Shown piece by piece: positions 1-5,760 of a stretch of 10,476 bases of DNA; within the stretch, counting starts at the first letter, position 1; every line of letters begins with the position of its first letter. This DNA is from an uncultured Desulfomonile sp. (lineage in GTDB: Bacteria > Desulfobacterota > Desulfomonilia > Desulfomonilales > Desulfomonilaceae). The notes under the pieces were generated by a model, which saw only the letters and a list, made by a program, of their open reading frames with translations, made no database searches and had not been told where the DNA came from. Made by a program: the position numbers and the translations under genes. The stretch lies in contig CALDNG010000130.1 in the NCBI GenBank assembly GCA_937915285.1, forward strand, positions 1 to 10,476, read 5' to 3'.

Positions 1-18
1 TCCATCCATGTCAGCCAT
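1..18 (-). CDS. Start of an unidentified gene running off the left edge (partial)
   Basis: On the minus strand an ATG at 18-16 opens the codons M-A-D-M-D-G and then leaves the window. It is preceded by a well-placed ribosome binding site, AAGGA (complement of 27-31), 8 bases before the ATG, which is the main reason to believe it. Only six codons are visible, so no product can be named. The gene is divergent from the RRM gene. Upstream of it lie two inverted repeats, ATGGTT-C-AACCAT (44-56) and TGACATGTCA (78-87), and a TTGACA-like hexamer on the minus strand (83-88) for which I could not find a well-spaced -10 box. Confidence 0.45.
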
Positions 19-182
19 TGCACTAATCCTTTTATTTTTTTTGATGGTTCAACCATATATCGGTAACAAACACCGCCTGACATGTCAATCATACCCTTTC
101 ACCACAGTTTAAGACTTGCTGTGCCGCCCAATGTAATGGAATATCCAGGTACATTTTGAAGCCAGTATGGCGCTAATTTGTC
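19..182. other. Divergent intergenic region with two short palindromes
   Basis: This is the left part of the gene-free stretch (19-412) between the left-edge minus-strand gene and the RRM gene. Directly visible are ATGGTTCAACCAT (44-56, 6-base arms around one base) and the perfect 10-base palindrome TGACATGTCA (78-87). Both sit upstream of the minus-strand start and could be operator sites. The rest is AT-rich with no coding signal that I can support. Confidence 0.3.
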
Positions 183-212
183 TTGACAATAGTGGCGCCT
201 TGGATTTAGATT
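183..212 (+). promoter_or_regulatory. Candidate sigma70 promoter of the RRM gene
   Basis: A perfect -35 hexamer TTGACA (183-188) is followed after 18 bases by TAGATT (207-212), a four-out-of-six match to TATAAT; TTAGAT with 17-base spacing is an alternative. Transcription from here would give a leader of about 195 bases before the GTG at 413. The -35 is strong and the -10 weak, so this is a candidate only. Confidence 0.4.
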
Positions 213-249
213 TCTGTAAGATTTGACTTGTCTTTCCCTCCCGGCCGAT

Positions 250-412
250 CAGGTTCACGGGCGTGAAGCAAGATAGGGTTTTATGGTATCAACGCTCGTG
301 CCTCGATCCATCGATTCTGCAAGAAAATCCCGTCCAGGACTACGGGCGAACTCGCCTTTTAACATGCTCCCAACGATCAATTGAGGGCTATTTCATTAAA
401 GGAGTAGAAAAA
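250..412 (+). promoter_or_regulatory. Structured 5' leader of the RRM gene, possible attenuator or thermosensor
   Basis: The leader between the candidate promoter and the GTG at 413 holds several small hairpins: TTCAC-GGGC-GTGAA (254-267), TCGAT-CC-ATCGA (303-314), CCCGT...ACGGG (329-333 with 342-346) and GGCG-AACT-CGCC followed by TTTT (345-360). The last two share bases 345-346, so they cannot form fully together. That is the geometry of an attenuator, although the stems are short. The leader is open in the RRM frame from 263, so translation from a GTG at 263 would add 50 residues. The added stretch does not look like part of an RRM protein and has no ribosome binding site, so I treat it as untranslated. 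Confidence 0.35.
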
Positions 413-730
413 GTGGCCGCTATTAACATCTATGTCGGTAACCTGTCTTTCGACACCAACGAGGATCAACTGAAAGAGTTGTTTGAAACATTCGGACAGG
501 TTGAATCTGCAACTATCATATCCGACAAATTCACAGGTAGACCTCGGGGATTTGGTTTTGTCAAAATGCCAGAACGTGAGGATGGATTACGCGCCATACA
601 GGAACTGGACGCCAAGGACTTCATGGGACGCAGCATAAAAGTTAATGAGGCCCGTCCCCGTACCGACAGGGATCGCGGAGATCGACAGGGCGGTGGAGGA
701 CGCGGCAAGGGTGGTGGCGGCTGGAGGTAG
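413..730 (+). CDS. Small RRM-domain RNA-binding protein with Gly/Arg-rich tail
   Basis: A 105-residue cytoplasmic RNA-binding protein of the bacterial single-RRM family, related to cyanobacterial Rbp and eukaryotic glycine-rich RNA-binding proteins. One RRM covers about residues 4-81. RNP2 is IYVGNL (residues 6-11) and RNP1 is RGFGFVKM (45-52), with the stacking aromatics Y7, F47 and F49 present; the last RNP1 position is Met rather than the usual aromatic. The rest (82-105) is a basic, Gly-rich tail ending in GGGGW-R, probably disordered and helping RNA binding. I chose the GTG at 413 because AAAGGAG (398-404) sits 8 bases upstream and the RRM begins there. Family members are often cold-induced RNA chaperones; that role here is inference, supported mildly by the long leader. 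It is monocistronic and followed by a clear terminator. Confidence 0.93.
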   Translation: MAAINIYVGNLSFDTNEDQLKELFETFGQVESATIISDKFTGRPRGFGFVKMPEREDGLRAIQELDAKDFMGRSIKVNEARPRTDRDRGDRQGGGGRGKGGGGWR

Positions 731-790
731 ACCAGCATCATATACTCCAGAATTCAAAGGTTTTTTTCAAACAATCATAGATATTTCACG

Positions 791-832
791 AAAGGGCGCT
801 CACTGCTAATTTGAGCGTCCTTTCCGTTTTTT
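791..832 (+). terminator. Rho-independent terminator after the RRM gene
   Basis: A 12-base-pair stem, AAAGGGCGCTCA (791-802) with TGAGCGTCCTTT (812-823) and a single G-T wobble, closes a 9-base loop and is followed within 2 bases by a run of six T (826-831). It lies 60 bases past the stop codon of the RRM gene. This is a textbook intrinsic terminator. Confidence 0.88.
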
Positions 833-1060
833 ATCTTACATGTTGGCCATTACAATTCCAGCGCATTCAGACCATTTACATAGTGTAAACAAACGCGGGA
901 AATGATATATAAAAAATCGGCAAATCCGTTTAATTGGCTGCATGCCAATTGTCATCATTTAAGCCTCGTTATTTACAGAAGATTTTTTCACTGCATAGGT
1001 GGTCTTTTTGCTCGATTGGATTGAGGTTACGGTTGAGTAATTCCTGAGGAGATGAAAATT
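833..1060 (+). promoter_or_regulatory. Upstream region of the ankyrin genes with two inverted repeats
   Basis: The gene-free stretch between the terminator and the first ankyrin gene holds TTTACA-TAG-TGTAAA (875-889, perfect 6-base arms) and AATTGGC-TGCAT-GCCAATT (932-950, perfect 7-base arms). Between them a -10-like TATAAA (908-913) lies in an AT-rich run. The first repeat would overlap a -35 position for that box (TGTAAA with 18-base spacing, a poor -35). Both repeats could bind dimeric regulators; the second could also form an RNA hairpin in the leader. The promoter assignment is tentative. Confidence 0.35.
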
Positions 1061-1636
1061 ATGAATGACAGGCTACTGAGCGCGGCTACCACTGGTAATA
1101 TTGACGAACTGAATGAACTTCTGGGTCTGGGAGCTGATGTAAACACTAGAGACCCGTTCGGCTGGACTCCCTTGATGTGGGCAGCCTCCATGGGTTTTCC
1201 CGAGGCCGTAGAAGTCCTCCTGAAAAATGGAGCTACACCCGACGCCGTTGATCAATACGGGGCCACAGCCCTTATGAAGGCGTCACGCAGAGGGTTTCAT
1301 AATGTCGTGCGTGTTTTGCTTGAGAACAACGCCAATCCAAACGCAGAGGATGAATTTGGCTGGACAGCGTTGATGCGAGCCTCCAGACGCGGTTATGCCG
1401 AGGTTGTACGTGAGCTGGTCAAAAAAGGCGCTAACCTGGAGGAAGCCGATCAATACGGCGCAACCGCATTAATCATGGCCGCCGCTGAAGGCCATATAGA
1501 CGTGGTAAAACTGCTTCTGGAAAGCGGATCGAACGTTGACGCAAGGGACAGAAATAGCTGGACTGCCAGGATGTGGGCCGAATCCATGAGACATGAAGAA
1601 GTAATCAAGGCGCTTAAACAGGCAGAGAACAAGTAA
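1061..1636 (+). CDS. Ankyrin-repeat protein, first of a tandem paralogous pair
   Basis: A 191-residue protein made almost wholly of ankyrin repeats: about six consecutive 33-residue units from residue 5 to the end, each with the G-x-T-x-L-hydrophobic and A-x-x-G pattern of the ankyrin helix-turn-helix and a GA(D/N)-type beta turn. There is no signal peptide or membrane segment, so it is probably cytoplasmic and a protein-binding scaffold; its partner cannot be read from sequence. Units alternate between a GWT form and a GAT form preceded by D-Q-Y, giving a 66-residue super-repeat. The C-terminal unit (SWTARMWAESM) is a degenerate cap. I prefer the ATG at 1061 because GAGGAG (1046-1051) is 9 bases upstream; the ATG at 1052 directly abuts that site. 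The next gene is a close paralogue, probably co-transcribed across 106 bases. Confidence 0.9.
   Translation: MNDRLLSAATTGNIDELNELLGLGADVNTRDPFGWTPLMWAASMGFPEAVEVLLKNGATPDAVDQYGATALMKASRRGFHNVVRVLLENNANPNAEDEFGWTALMRASRRGYAEVVRELVKKGANLEEADQYGATALIMAAAEGHIDVVKLLLESGSNVDARDRNSWTARMWAESMRHEEVIKALKQAENK
1250..1458 (+). repeat. Two copies of GATCAATACGG, 198 bases apart, in the first ankyrin gene
   Basis: The exact 11-mer GATCAATACGG occurs at 1250-1260 and 1448-1458, exactly 198 bases (66 codons, two ankyrin units) apart, coding D-Q-Y-G at the unit junction. The same 11-mer appears twice in the next gene with the same spacing. Confidence 0.85.
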
Positions 1637-1742
1637 TACATCTAGACGGAATTATGGGATAGCGATTGTTGAAACTCTTATCAACATTCATTCGGATGTC
1701 TCGAATGCTTTTGAATTGAATTGCAAATTAGGAGAGACCACA

Positions 1743-2417
1743 ATGGACAACAAATTGCTCCTAGCCACAGGCGAAGGCGACATCGACAAGGTCAAACAAC
1801 TACTCAACAAGGGAGCAGATCCTAACGCTTCGGACGAGTATGGCTACACCCCATTAATTCTTGCGGCTTCAGAGGGACGGATCGAATTGGTGCGAGAGTT
1901 GCTGGGAAGGGGGGCCGACGTAAATTCTCAGACGCCTTCCCGCTGGACGGCGCTATTGTGGGCGGCTTCCATGGGACACACCGAACTCGTTGATCTCTTA
2001 CTCCAAAACAAAGCCGACACAGAGGCAGCCGATCAATACGGAGCGACACCTCTGATGAAGGCCTGTCGGAGGGGCCATATCGAAATCGCCAGACTCCTGA
2101 TAAAAAACAATGCAAAACTCAATGCAGTTGATGACTATGGCTGGACCCCATTGATGAGGGCAAGCCGCAGAGGTTACGTGGAATTAGCCAAGGAATTGAT
2201 CGAACACGGCGCTGACCTTGAGGCCAAGGATCAATACGGCGCTACTGCTCTTATTATAGCCGTTTCAGAATCCCATCTAGAACTCACCAGGATTTTGCTT
2301 GAAAAAGGCGCTTCGATTAACGCTGCGGATAGAAATGGCTGGACGGCTCACAAGTGGGCAATGTCGATGGGGAATAGACAGATGGCCAAATTGCTGGAAT
2401 CTCACGGAGCCAGTTAG
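1743..2417 (+). CDS. Ankyrin-repeat protein, second of a tandem paralogous pair
   Basis: A 224-residue all-ankyrin protein with about seven 33-residue units, starting MDNKLLLATGEGD and ending in a shortened cap unit GWTAHKWAMSMG. It has no signal peptide, so a cytoplasmic protein-interaction role is likely; no enzymatic domain is present. The start is the ATG at 1743, with TTAGGAGAG (core GGAG 1731-1734) 8 bases upstream. It aligns unit by unit with the preceding protein: its units 3-7 match units 2-6 of the first protein, including the alternation of D-Q-Y-GAT and GWT units. It has one extra unit near the N-terminus (GYTPLILAASEG), so it is a tandem gene duplication with gain or loss of one repeat. 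Unit 3 carries an unusual junction (T-P-S-R-W-T) in place of the usual D-x-x-G. Confidence 0.9.
   Translation: MDNKLLLATGEGDIDKVKQLLNKGADPNASDEYGYTPLILAASEGRIELVRELLGRGADVNSQTPSRWTALLWAASMGHTELVDLLLQNKADTEAADQYGATPLMKACRRGHIEIARLLIKNNAKLNAVDDYGWTPLMRASRRGYVELAKELIEHGADLEAKDQYGATALIIAVSESHLELTRILLEKGASINAADRNGWTAHKWAMSMGNRQMAKLLESHGAS
2031..2239 (+). repeat. Two copies of GATCAATACGG, 198 bases apart, in the second ankyrin gene
   Basis: The 11-mer GATCAATACGG occurs at 2031-2041 and 2229-2239, again 198 bases apart and at equivalent ankyrin junctions. Conservation at nucleotide level, while the flanking codons have drifted, supports origin by duplication of two-unit blocks or later gene conversion. 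Confidence 0.85.
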
Positions 2418-2520
2418 GAAAAGTTTCGTCCTCGGATCGATTGCGCAGATATCGAAGCTATTACTTAGAAGGCCGTGAATCAACTCTAAAAAGGGTTGCG
2501 GGGGGAGGAGTGGCAGGCCA

Positions 2521-2580
2521 TTGATCTATATGTGGAGCCGCAGGCCCATCGTGAGATGGGCACATGCGGCGTTATATCAA
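2521..2580. terminator. Strong stem-loop between convergent genes, possible bidirectional terminator
   Basis: GCCGCA (2537-2542) pairs with TGCGGC (2565-2570), and inside it GCCCATC (2544-2550) pairs with GATGGGC (2555-2561) around the tetraloop GTGA. The outermost TTGAT (2521-2525) and ATCAA (2576-2580) are also complementary. It lies between the stop codons of the second ankyrin gene and the minus-strand exported protein, where a shared terminator is expected. Neither strand shows a T run after the stem, so it is not a canonical intrinsic terminator. Confidence 0.45.
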
Positions 2581-2604
2581 TAGGTTGAATCTACAAAAGA
2601 ATTG

Positions 2605-3156
2605 TTATTTTTTGTCTTTGCCGTTTGTTGGGACCTGAATGTTTTTTATTGCGTCACCAAGTTTCCGCAATCCATCCTGCACCATTTTATTACCCTGCTC
2701 GGCGTCCTTATCGCCTTTCAATAGAGTGTAACCCTTCATCAGCATACTGTGGGCCTCGGATACAGATTTCTGGGCGGAAGACAGCTCCTTACCGCTCTTT
2801 GACCACAATGTCTCAGTCTCAGCCATCATTTTGTGGCCTTCAAGCATCATCTTCTCACCGGTCGCCTTCTCCTTTGGATTCTTGACCATTTCAGCGCCTT
2901 CCATGAATGTCTTGGAGCCTTTGATCAGGAGTTCGGTGGGGTTGACTTGAGTCAAAGCCTTTTCCCCGGGTTTTGCTGAGTCGGTTTCAGGAGCCTTGGC
3001 CTTTTTATCCGCCAGTGTGGCCTTAACATCCGCCGGTTTCTCCTTATGGGCGTCCGCGCTATAAGCTATGTCAGCTCCGCCCATGAATACTGCTACCAGC
3101 ATGAAAGTAACGGCCGATACTGCGAAAATTTGTCCAAAACCACTTTTCTTTTCCAT
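2605..3156 (-). CDS. Exported Lys/Met-rich helical protein of unknown function
   Basis: A 183-residue protein that I do not recognise. A Sec signal peptide covers residues 1-34 (basic MEKKSG start, hydrophobic core about 9-27, likely cleavage after AYSA), so the mature protein is periplasmic or secreted. Residues 35-70 are Lys/Ala/Pro/Glu-rich and probably disordered. Residues 72-171 are helical and contain four copies of a short motif, two or three hydrophobics, a charged residue, Gly, then an amphipathic stretch, with the glycines near residues 80, 107, 142 and 162. The start is the ATG at 3156, because AAGAGGA (complement 3165-3171) is 8 bases upstream. Possible promoter elements on the minus strand are GATAAT (complement 3214-3219) with TTGAGC 19 bases before it, a poor spacing. 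It is convergent with the ankyrin genes and divergent from the TPR gene. Confidence 0.82.
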   Translation of the reverse strand: MEKKSGFGQIFAVSAVTFMLVAVFMGGADIAYSADAHKEKPADVKATLADKKAKAPETDSAKPGEKALTQVNPTELLIKGSKTFMEGAEMVKNPKEKATGEKMMLEGHKMMAETETLWSKSGKELSSAQKSVSEAHSMLMKGYTLLKGDKDAEQGNKMVQDGLRKLGDAIKNIQVPTNGKDKK

Positions 3157-3461
3157 CGTTGACATCCTCTTCAAGTGTCATCCTGCTGGATCTTCGGGGC
3201 CCCACGGTCTATGATTATCATCTCAACCGCTGCAACGGGCTCAACCTTGTTGATCCAACTTCCTCATGCTGACAACAACCTGTGCGGTTTGTTTCATCGG
3301 GGTTTCGCTCTATCAGATTTTTTTTGTTTGGCGCGCTGAAATCCCGGCTAGCCGAGACTCCCGGGAATTGGACAATACCCAGAGATGCTCCCAAACTAGT
3401 TTATAGTCGTATTACATATGGTTACGTTCAAGATATCATATGCTGATTTATGAATTCAGAG
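3157..3461. other. Divergent intergenic region with hairpins
   Basis: This stretch between the exported Lys-rich protein and the TPR gene holds no gene that I can support. It contains a GC-rich hairpin, AATCCCGG (3340-3347) with CCGGG-A-ATT (3361-3369, one bulged A), a run of eight T (3318-3325), and AACAACC-TGTGC-GGTTTGTT (about 3276-3295, one bulge). Two CATATG sequences lie about 20 bases apart near 3415-3442. The minus-strand promoter and leader of the Lys-rich protein must be within it. Confidence 0.35.
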
Positions 3462-3490
3462 TTTACCGGAGGCTTCAGATTTGATATAAT
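3462..3490 (+). promoter_or_regulatory. Sigma70-type promoter of the TPR gene
   Basis: TTTACC (3462-3467, four of six matching TTGACA) is followed after exactly 17 bases by a perfect TATAAT (3485-3490). Transcription would start near 3497, about 47 bases before the ATG at 3544. This also rules out the longer reading frame that would begin with a TTG at 3490. Confidence 0.6.
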
Positions 3491-3543
3491 TGGGCACGGT
3501 TGGTTGTTTTAGTTTATTTTACAGGGTTTCAGGGCGCGTGAAC

Positions 3544-4032
3544 ATGAGACTAAGATTTGTTAATTACATATTTTTTTCGGTTATTTCCTTTTTCTTGATG
3601 ACCGAAACCATTTGGGCTTCCAATTCCCAGGACTATTTCACGCAGGGTTGCCTGGCGTCGATGTCGCGCCAATGGCAGGCATCCATTGAATCCTTCACTA
3701 AAGCTATAGAACTCAATCCGGAAAACGCAGCGGCCTATGTCCAACGCGCTACTTCGTTTCAGATGGTCGATCAACTGGATGAGGCCATCAAGGACTATGA
3801 GAGCGCCTTGAGAATCAAGCCCGATTACTATCTCGCTCTTGAATACCTTGCCAATTTGTACGAACAGAAAAATGAACCCCTAAAGGCTTTAGACACCTAC
3901 AATAGAGCCCTGCCTCTGGTGCGAGATCCCAAATGGCGCTCCATAATTGTATGGAAAATATCGGAAGCCAAGAAAAAGGTCGGATCAAAACGCGCTGGAG
4001 ACGACCCACCAGCTATCAGGATCAATCGCTAA
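3544..4032 (+). CDS. Exported TPR-repeat protein
   Basis: A 162-residue protein with an N-terminal signal sequence (residues 1-25, hydrophobic core FVNYIFFSVISFFLM, likely cleavage near W-A-S) and three tetratricopeptide repeats at about 28-61, 62-95 and 96-130. The TPR pattern is clear: W-x-x-(A/S)-I-x-x-x-x-x-A-I-x-x-x-P in repeat 1, with LDEAIKDYESALRIKP and PLKALDTYNRALPL in repeats 2 and 3. It probably acts in the periplasm as a protein-binding module; no partner is indicated. The C-terminus (144-162) is basic and Pro-containing, probably disordered. I chose the ATG at 3544, with AGGG (3531-3534) 9 bases upstream and the signal peptide starting there; a GTG two codons earlier is an alternative. 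It is a single-gene unit with its own promoter and a likely terminator. Confidence 0.85.
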   Translation: MRLRFVNYIFFSVISFFLMTETIWASNSQDYFTQGCLASMSRQWQASIESFTKAIELNPENAAAYVQRATSFQMVDQLDEAIKDYESALRIKPDYYLALEYLANLYEQKNEPLKALDTYNRALPLVRDPKWRSIIVWKISEAKKKVGSKRAGDDPPAIRINR

Positions 4033-4087
4033 TTCCACTCCGTGCAGTTCATTAAAGAGCCACTTTTTGTGGCGCCCTCGTCCGTGC

Positions 4088-4122
4088 AAGCCAGAAAGCC
4101 CGCTGTTTGCATTCTGGTTTTT
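4088..4122 (+). terminator. Probable rho-independent terminator of the TPR gene
   Basis: AAGCCAGAA (4088-4096) pairs with TTCTGGTTT (4112-4120), nine pairs with one G-T wobble, closing a 15-base loop, and the run of T goes on to 4122. It lies 55 bases beyond the TPR stop codon. The loop is large, so confidence is moderate. Confidence 0.5.
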
Positions 4123-4391
4123 CATCCATCGACTATTGCCTGATATTCATAAAATCCTGGTAATTACCAAAAAAAGATTGACCGGAATGTATTATAGGTT
4201 TATATGAATATAATATTAACTTAGTCCATAGCCAATCAGGTTTTTTTGAGCTGAGGCCGTAAGTAATGACTTCGAGTTTACGGCCTCCGCCCTTGTCAAA
4301 CCCCTCCCGTTTAGAGAATCCTTCCTAAGGCCTTTGATTCATCTGTCGAGTATTCCCAAAAAATCAGGAACTGTCCTATTGCCTGATGCTG
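4123..4391. other. Gene-free AT-rich stretch with a candidate promoter and a 10-bp inverted repeat
   Basis: No gene can be supported here. On the plus strand TTGACC (4178-4183), a 17-base spacer and TATATG (4201-4206) form a promoter-like pair. Downstream lie a run of seven T (4241-4247) and a perfect 10-base inverted repeat, GAGGCCGTAA (4253-4262) with TTACGGCCTC (4278-4287), around a 15-base loop. A 10-base palindrome GGTAATTACC lies at 4159-4168. The inverted repeat lies 105 bases past the stop codon of the minus-strand permease and could act in its 3' end processing, but on the minus strand it is followed by A residues, not T. Confidence 0.35.
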
Positions 4392-5558
4392 TCAAGTTTC
4401 CCTGAGCGCATCCACAATCTTGAGTCTTGAGGCTCTCCAGGCAGGAAGAAATCCGCCTGTCAATCCCATTCCAAGGGCAAAAAGTATGGTTTGCAGTGCA
4501 ATTTGTCGGGTTAAAGTGAAACCAAAGGCAAGTTCCGAGAATGTTTCCCAATTCATTGTAGATATGGTGATGAACTGCAGGGCTGAACCTGCAAGCAAGC
4601 CAGCCAATCCTCCTACCAGGCCCAGTGTGACGGACTCCGTAAGAAAGGCCAACAGTATGTTTGCCTTTGAAAAACCTAATGCTCGTAAGGCGCCAATTTC
4701 GCGAGTCCGGTTTGCCACAGCAGTATACATGGTGACCATGGCGCCGAGTATGGCGCCGACACTGAAAAAAACAGTCATGGCCAGACCCAGAATACGTATG
4801 AATTTGGCCATTATTTCAGACTGATCACGGTAAAACTCTATTTCGCGTTTCACCTGGACACTCAGCCTCGGATCTGAAACAAGCCTGGCCTTGATCGAGT
4901 TGAAATTTTCCGTTCCATCGACTTTCATTATTACTACAGAGTAGCTGTTACGCCTGAATGCTGACATAACCTGATCATTATCCGCCCAAATTTCCGAGCT
5001 AAACGCCGTTTTCCCGGCATCAAAAATTCCAACTACGTCCCAGTCAATCAAAGCAAGCTGAATCTTTCCACCCAGTGCGCCACCTTCGAATTTGTCCGCT
5101 ATGTTGCTACCTACCATGACTTCATGTAAACCCGGAATGGGCGCCCTGCCGGAAACGATTCGCACCTGGGGTCTCATCTCATTTGAGTGGGACCCTATCC
5201 CTCTTACAATTACATTCATAGGCGCCAGTGACAATTTCTTTGGCAGGGTCACCAACACCAGGGTTTCCTTGGAGGCGACAGGGTCACCAGTGGCGTTATG
5301 AACAACCTCCGGCTGTGAAACAATCACGGATGCGGCATCCCTCTCTATTGAACTGGATACTTCCGTTTCCGCCGCTCCACGCAAAACCACAACATTGTCA
5401 ACGGAACCAGTGTCAACCAAAGTTTGCTCAAGTCCTGCAGCCAGCATCAGGACTGCAGCAAAAACAAACGACACGAGTGACATTCCAGCGGCTGTCAGTA
5501 TTGTGGTGAATTTTCGCGTCAGGAGATTTCGATAGCTGTAATTAAGGGGTATGGTCAC
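4392..5558 (-). CDS. ABC transporter permease, MacB/FtsX-like
   Basis: A 388-residue inner-membrane protein with the MacB_PCD plus FtsX architecture. It has a short cytoplasmic N-terminus (IPLNYSYRNLLTRK), TM1 at about 18-43, a large periplasmic domain at about 44-250, then three C-terminal membrane segments at about 255-280, 302-330 and 350-372. The cytoplasmic loop motif NRTREIGALRALGFSK and the ending RLKIVDALRET are typical of this family, where they contact the ATPase. Such permeases work as dimers with a separate ATPase in mechanotransmission, lipoprotein handling or efflux. No ATPase or membrane-fusion gene is adjacent, so the partner must be elsewhere. The start is GTG at 5558; an in-frame TAA lies four codons upstream, so no longer start is possible, and the ribosome binding site is weak. 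The cargo is unknown. Confidence 0.88.
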   Translation of the reverse strand: MTIPLNYSYRNLLTRKFTTILTAAGMSLVSFVFAAVLMLAAGLEQTLVDTGSVDNVVVLRGAAETEVSSSIERDAASVIVSQPEVVHNATGDPVASKETLVLVTLPKKLSLAPMNVIVRGIGSHSNEMRPQVRIVSGRAPIPGLHEVMVGSNIADKFEGGALGGKIQLALIDWDVVGIFDAGKTAFSSEIWADNDQVMSAFRRNSYSVVIMKVDGTENFNSIKARLVSDPRLSVQVKREIEFYRDQSEIMAKFIRILGLAMTVFFSVGAILGAMVTMYTAVANRTREIGALRALGFSKANILLAFLTESVTLGLVGGLAGLLAGSALQFITISTMNWETFSELAFGFTLTRQIALQTILFALGMGLTGGFLPAWRASRLKIVDALRET

Positions 5559-5647
5559 AGAATGTTCTTAACCCGGCTGTCAGTTCGCCCTGGATTGTGG
5601 ATCAGTTTTGGAATGCTGTTTCTGCTTTTAACCTATCTCTGTTTGAA

Positions 5648-5673
5648 GGGGAGTCCGCAAGCCCAGACTCCCC
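5648..5673 (-). terminator. Stem-loop downstream of the thiolase, possible weak terminator
   Basis: GGGGAGTC (5648-5655) and GACTCCCC (5666-5673) form a perfect 8-base-pair GC-rich stem with a 10-base loop, about 90 bases past the thiolase stop. On the minus strand it is followed only by TTC rather than a T run, so termination may be partial. It separates the thiolase from the downstream permease. Confidence 0.4.
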
Positions 5674-5760
5674 TGTCAACCCAGGTCAATGCTTTTTACA
5701 ATCAATGGTTAATTGATTAAGCTCCATAAATTTGGATGAATTCATTTTTTAAGGACAAGC

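Noticed and set aside
263..412. 50-residue N-terminal extension of the RRM protein from a GTG at 263
   Set aside because: The GTG at 413 has a strong, correctly spaced ribosome binding site and the family starts just before RNP2; the extension has no site and no homology-like pattern.
466..741. 91-codon minus-strand frame with Pro-rich start
   Set aside because: It is the antisense reading of the Gly-rich tail and RRM; the proline run is simply the complement of the glycine codons.
3490..3543. 18-residue N-terminal extension of the TPR protein from TTG at 3490
   Set aside because: It overlaps a perfect TATAAT, and the signal peptide begins naturally at the ATG at 3544.
4059..4073. GCCAC-TTTTT-GTGGC hairpin after the TPR gene
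   Set aside because: Only five pairs and no T run after the stem; the hairpin at 4088-4122 is the better terminator candidate.
4420..4824. 134-codon plus-strand frame
   Set aside because: It is wholly inside the permease gene on the opposite strand, with no domain and no supporting start signal.
5228..5509. 93-codon plus-strand frame
   Set aside because: Antisense to the periplasmic domain of the permease; composition looks like a shadow frame.
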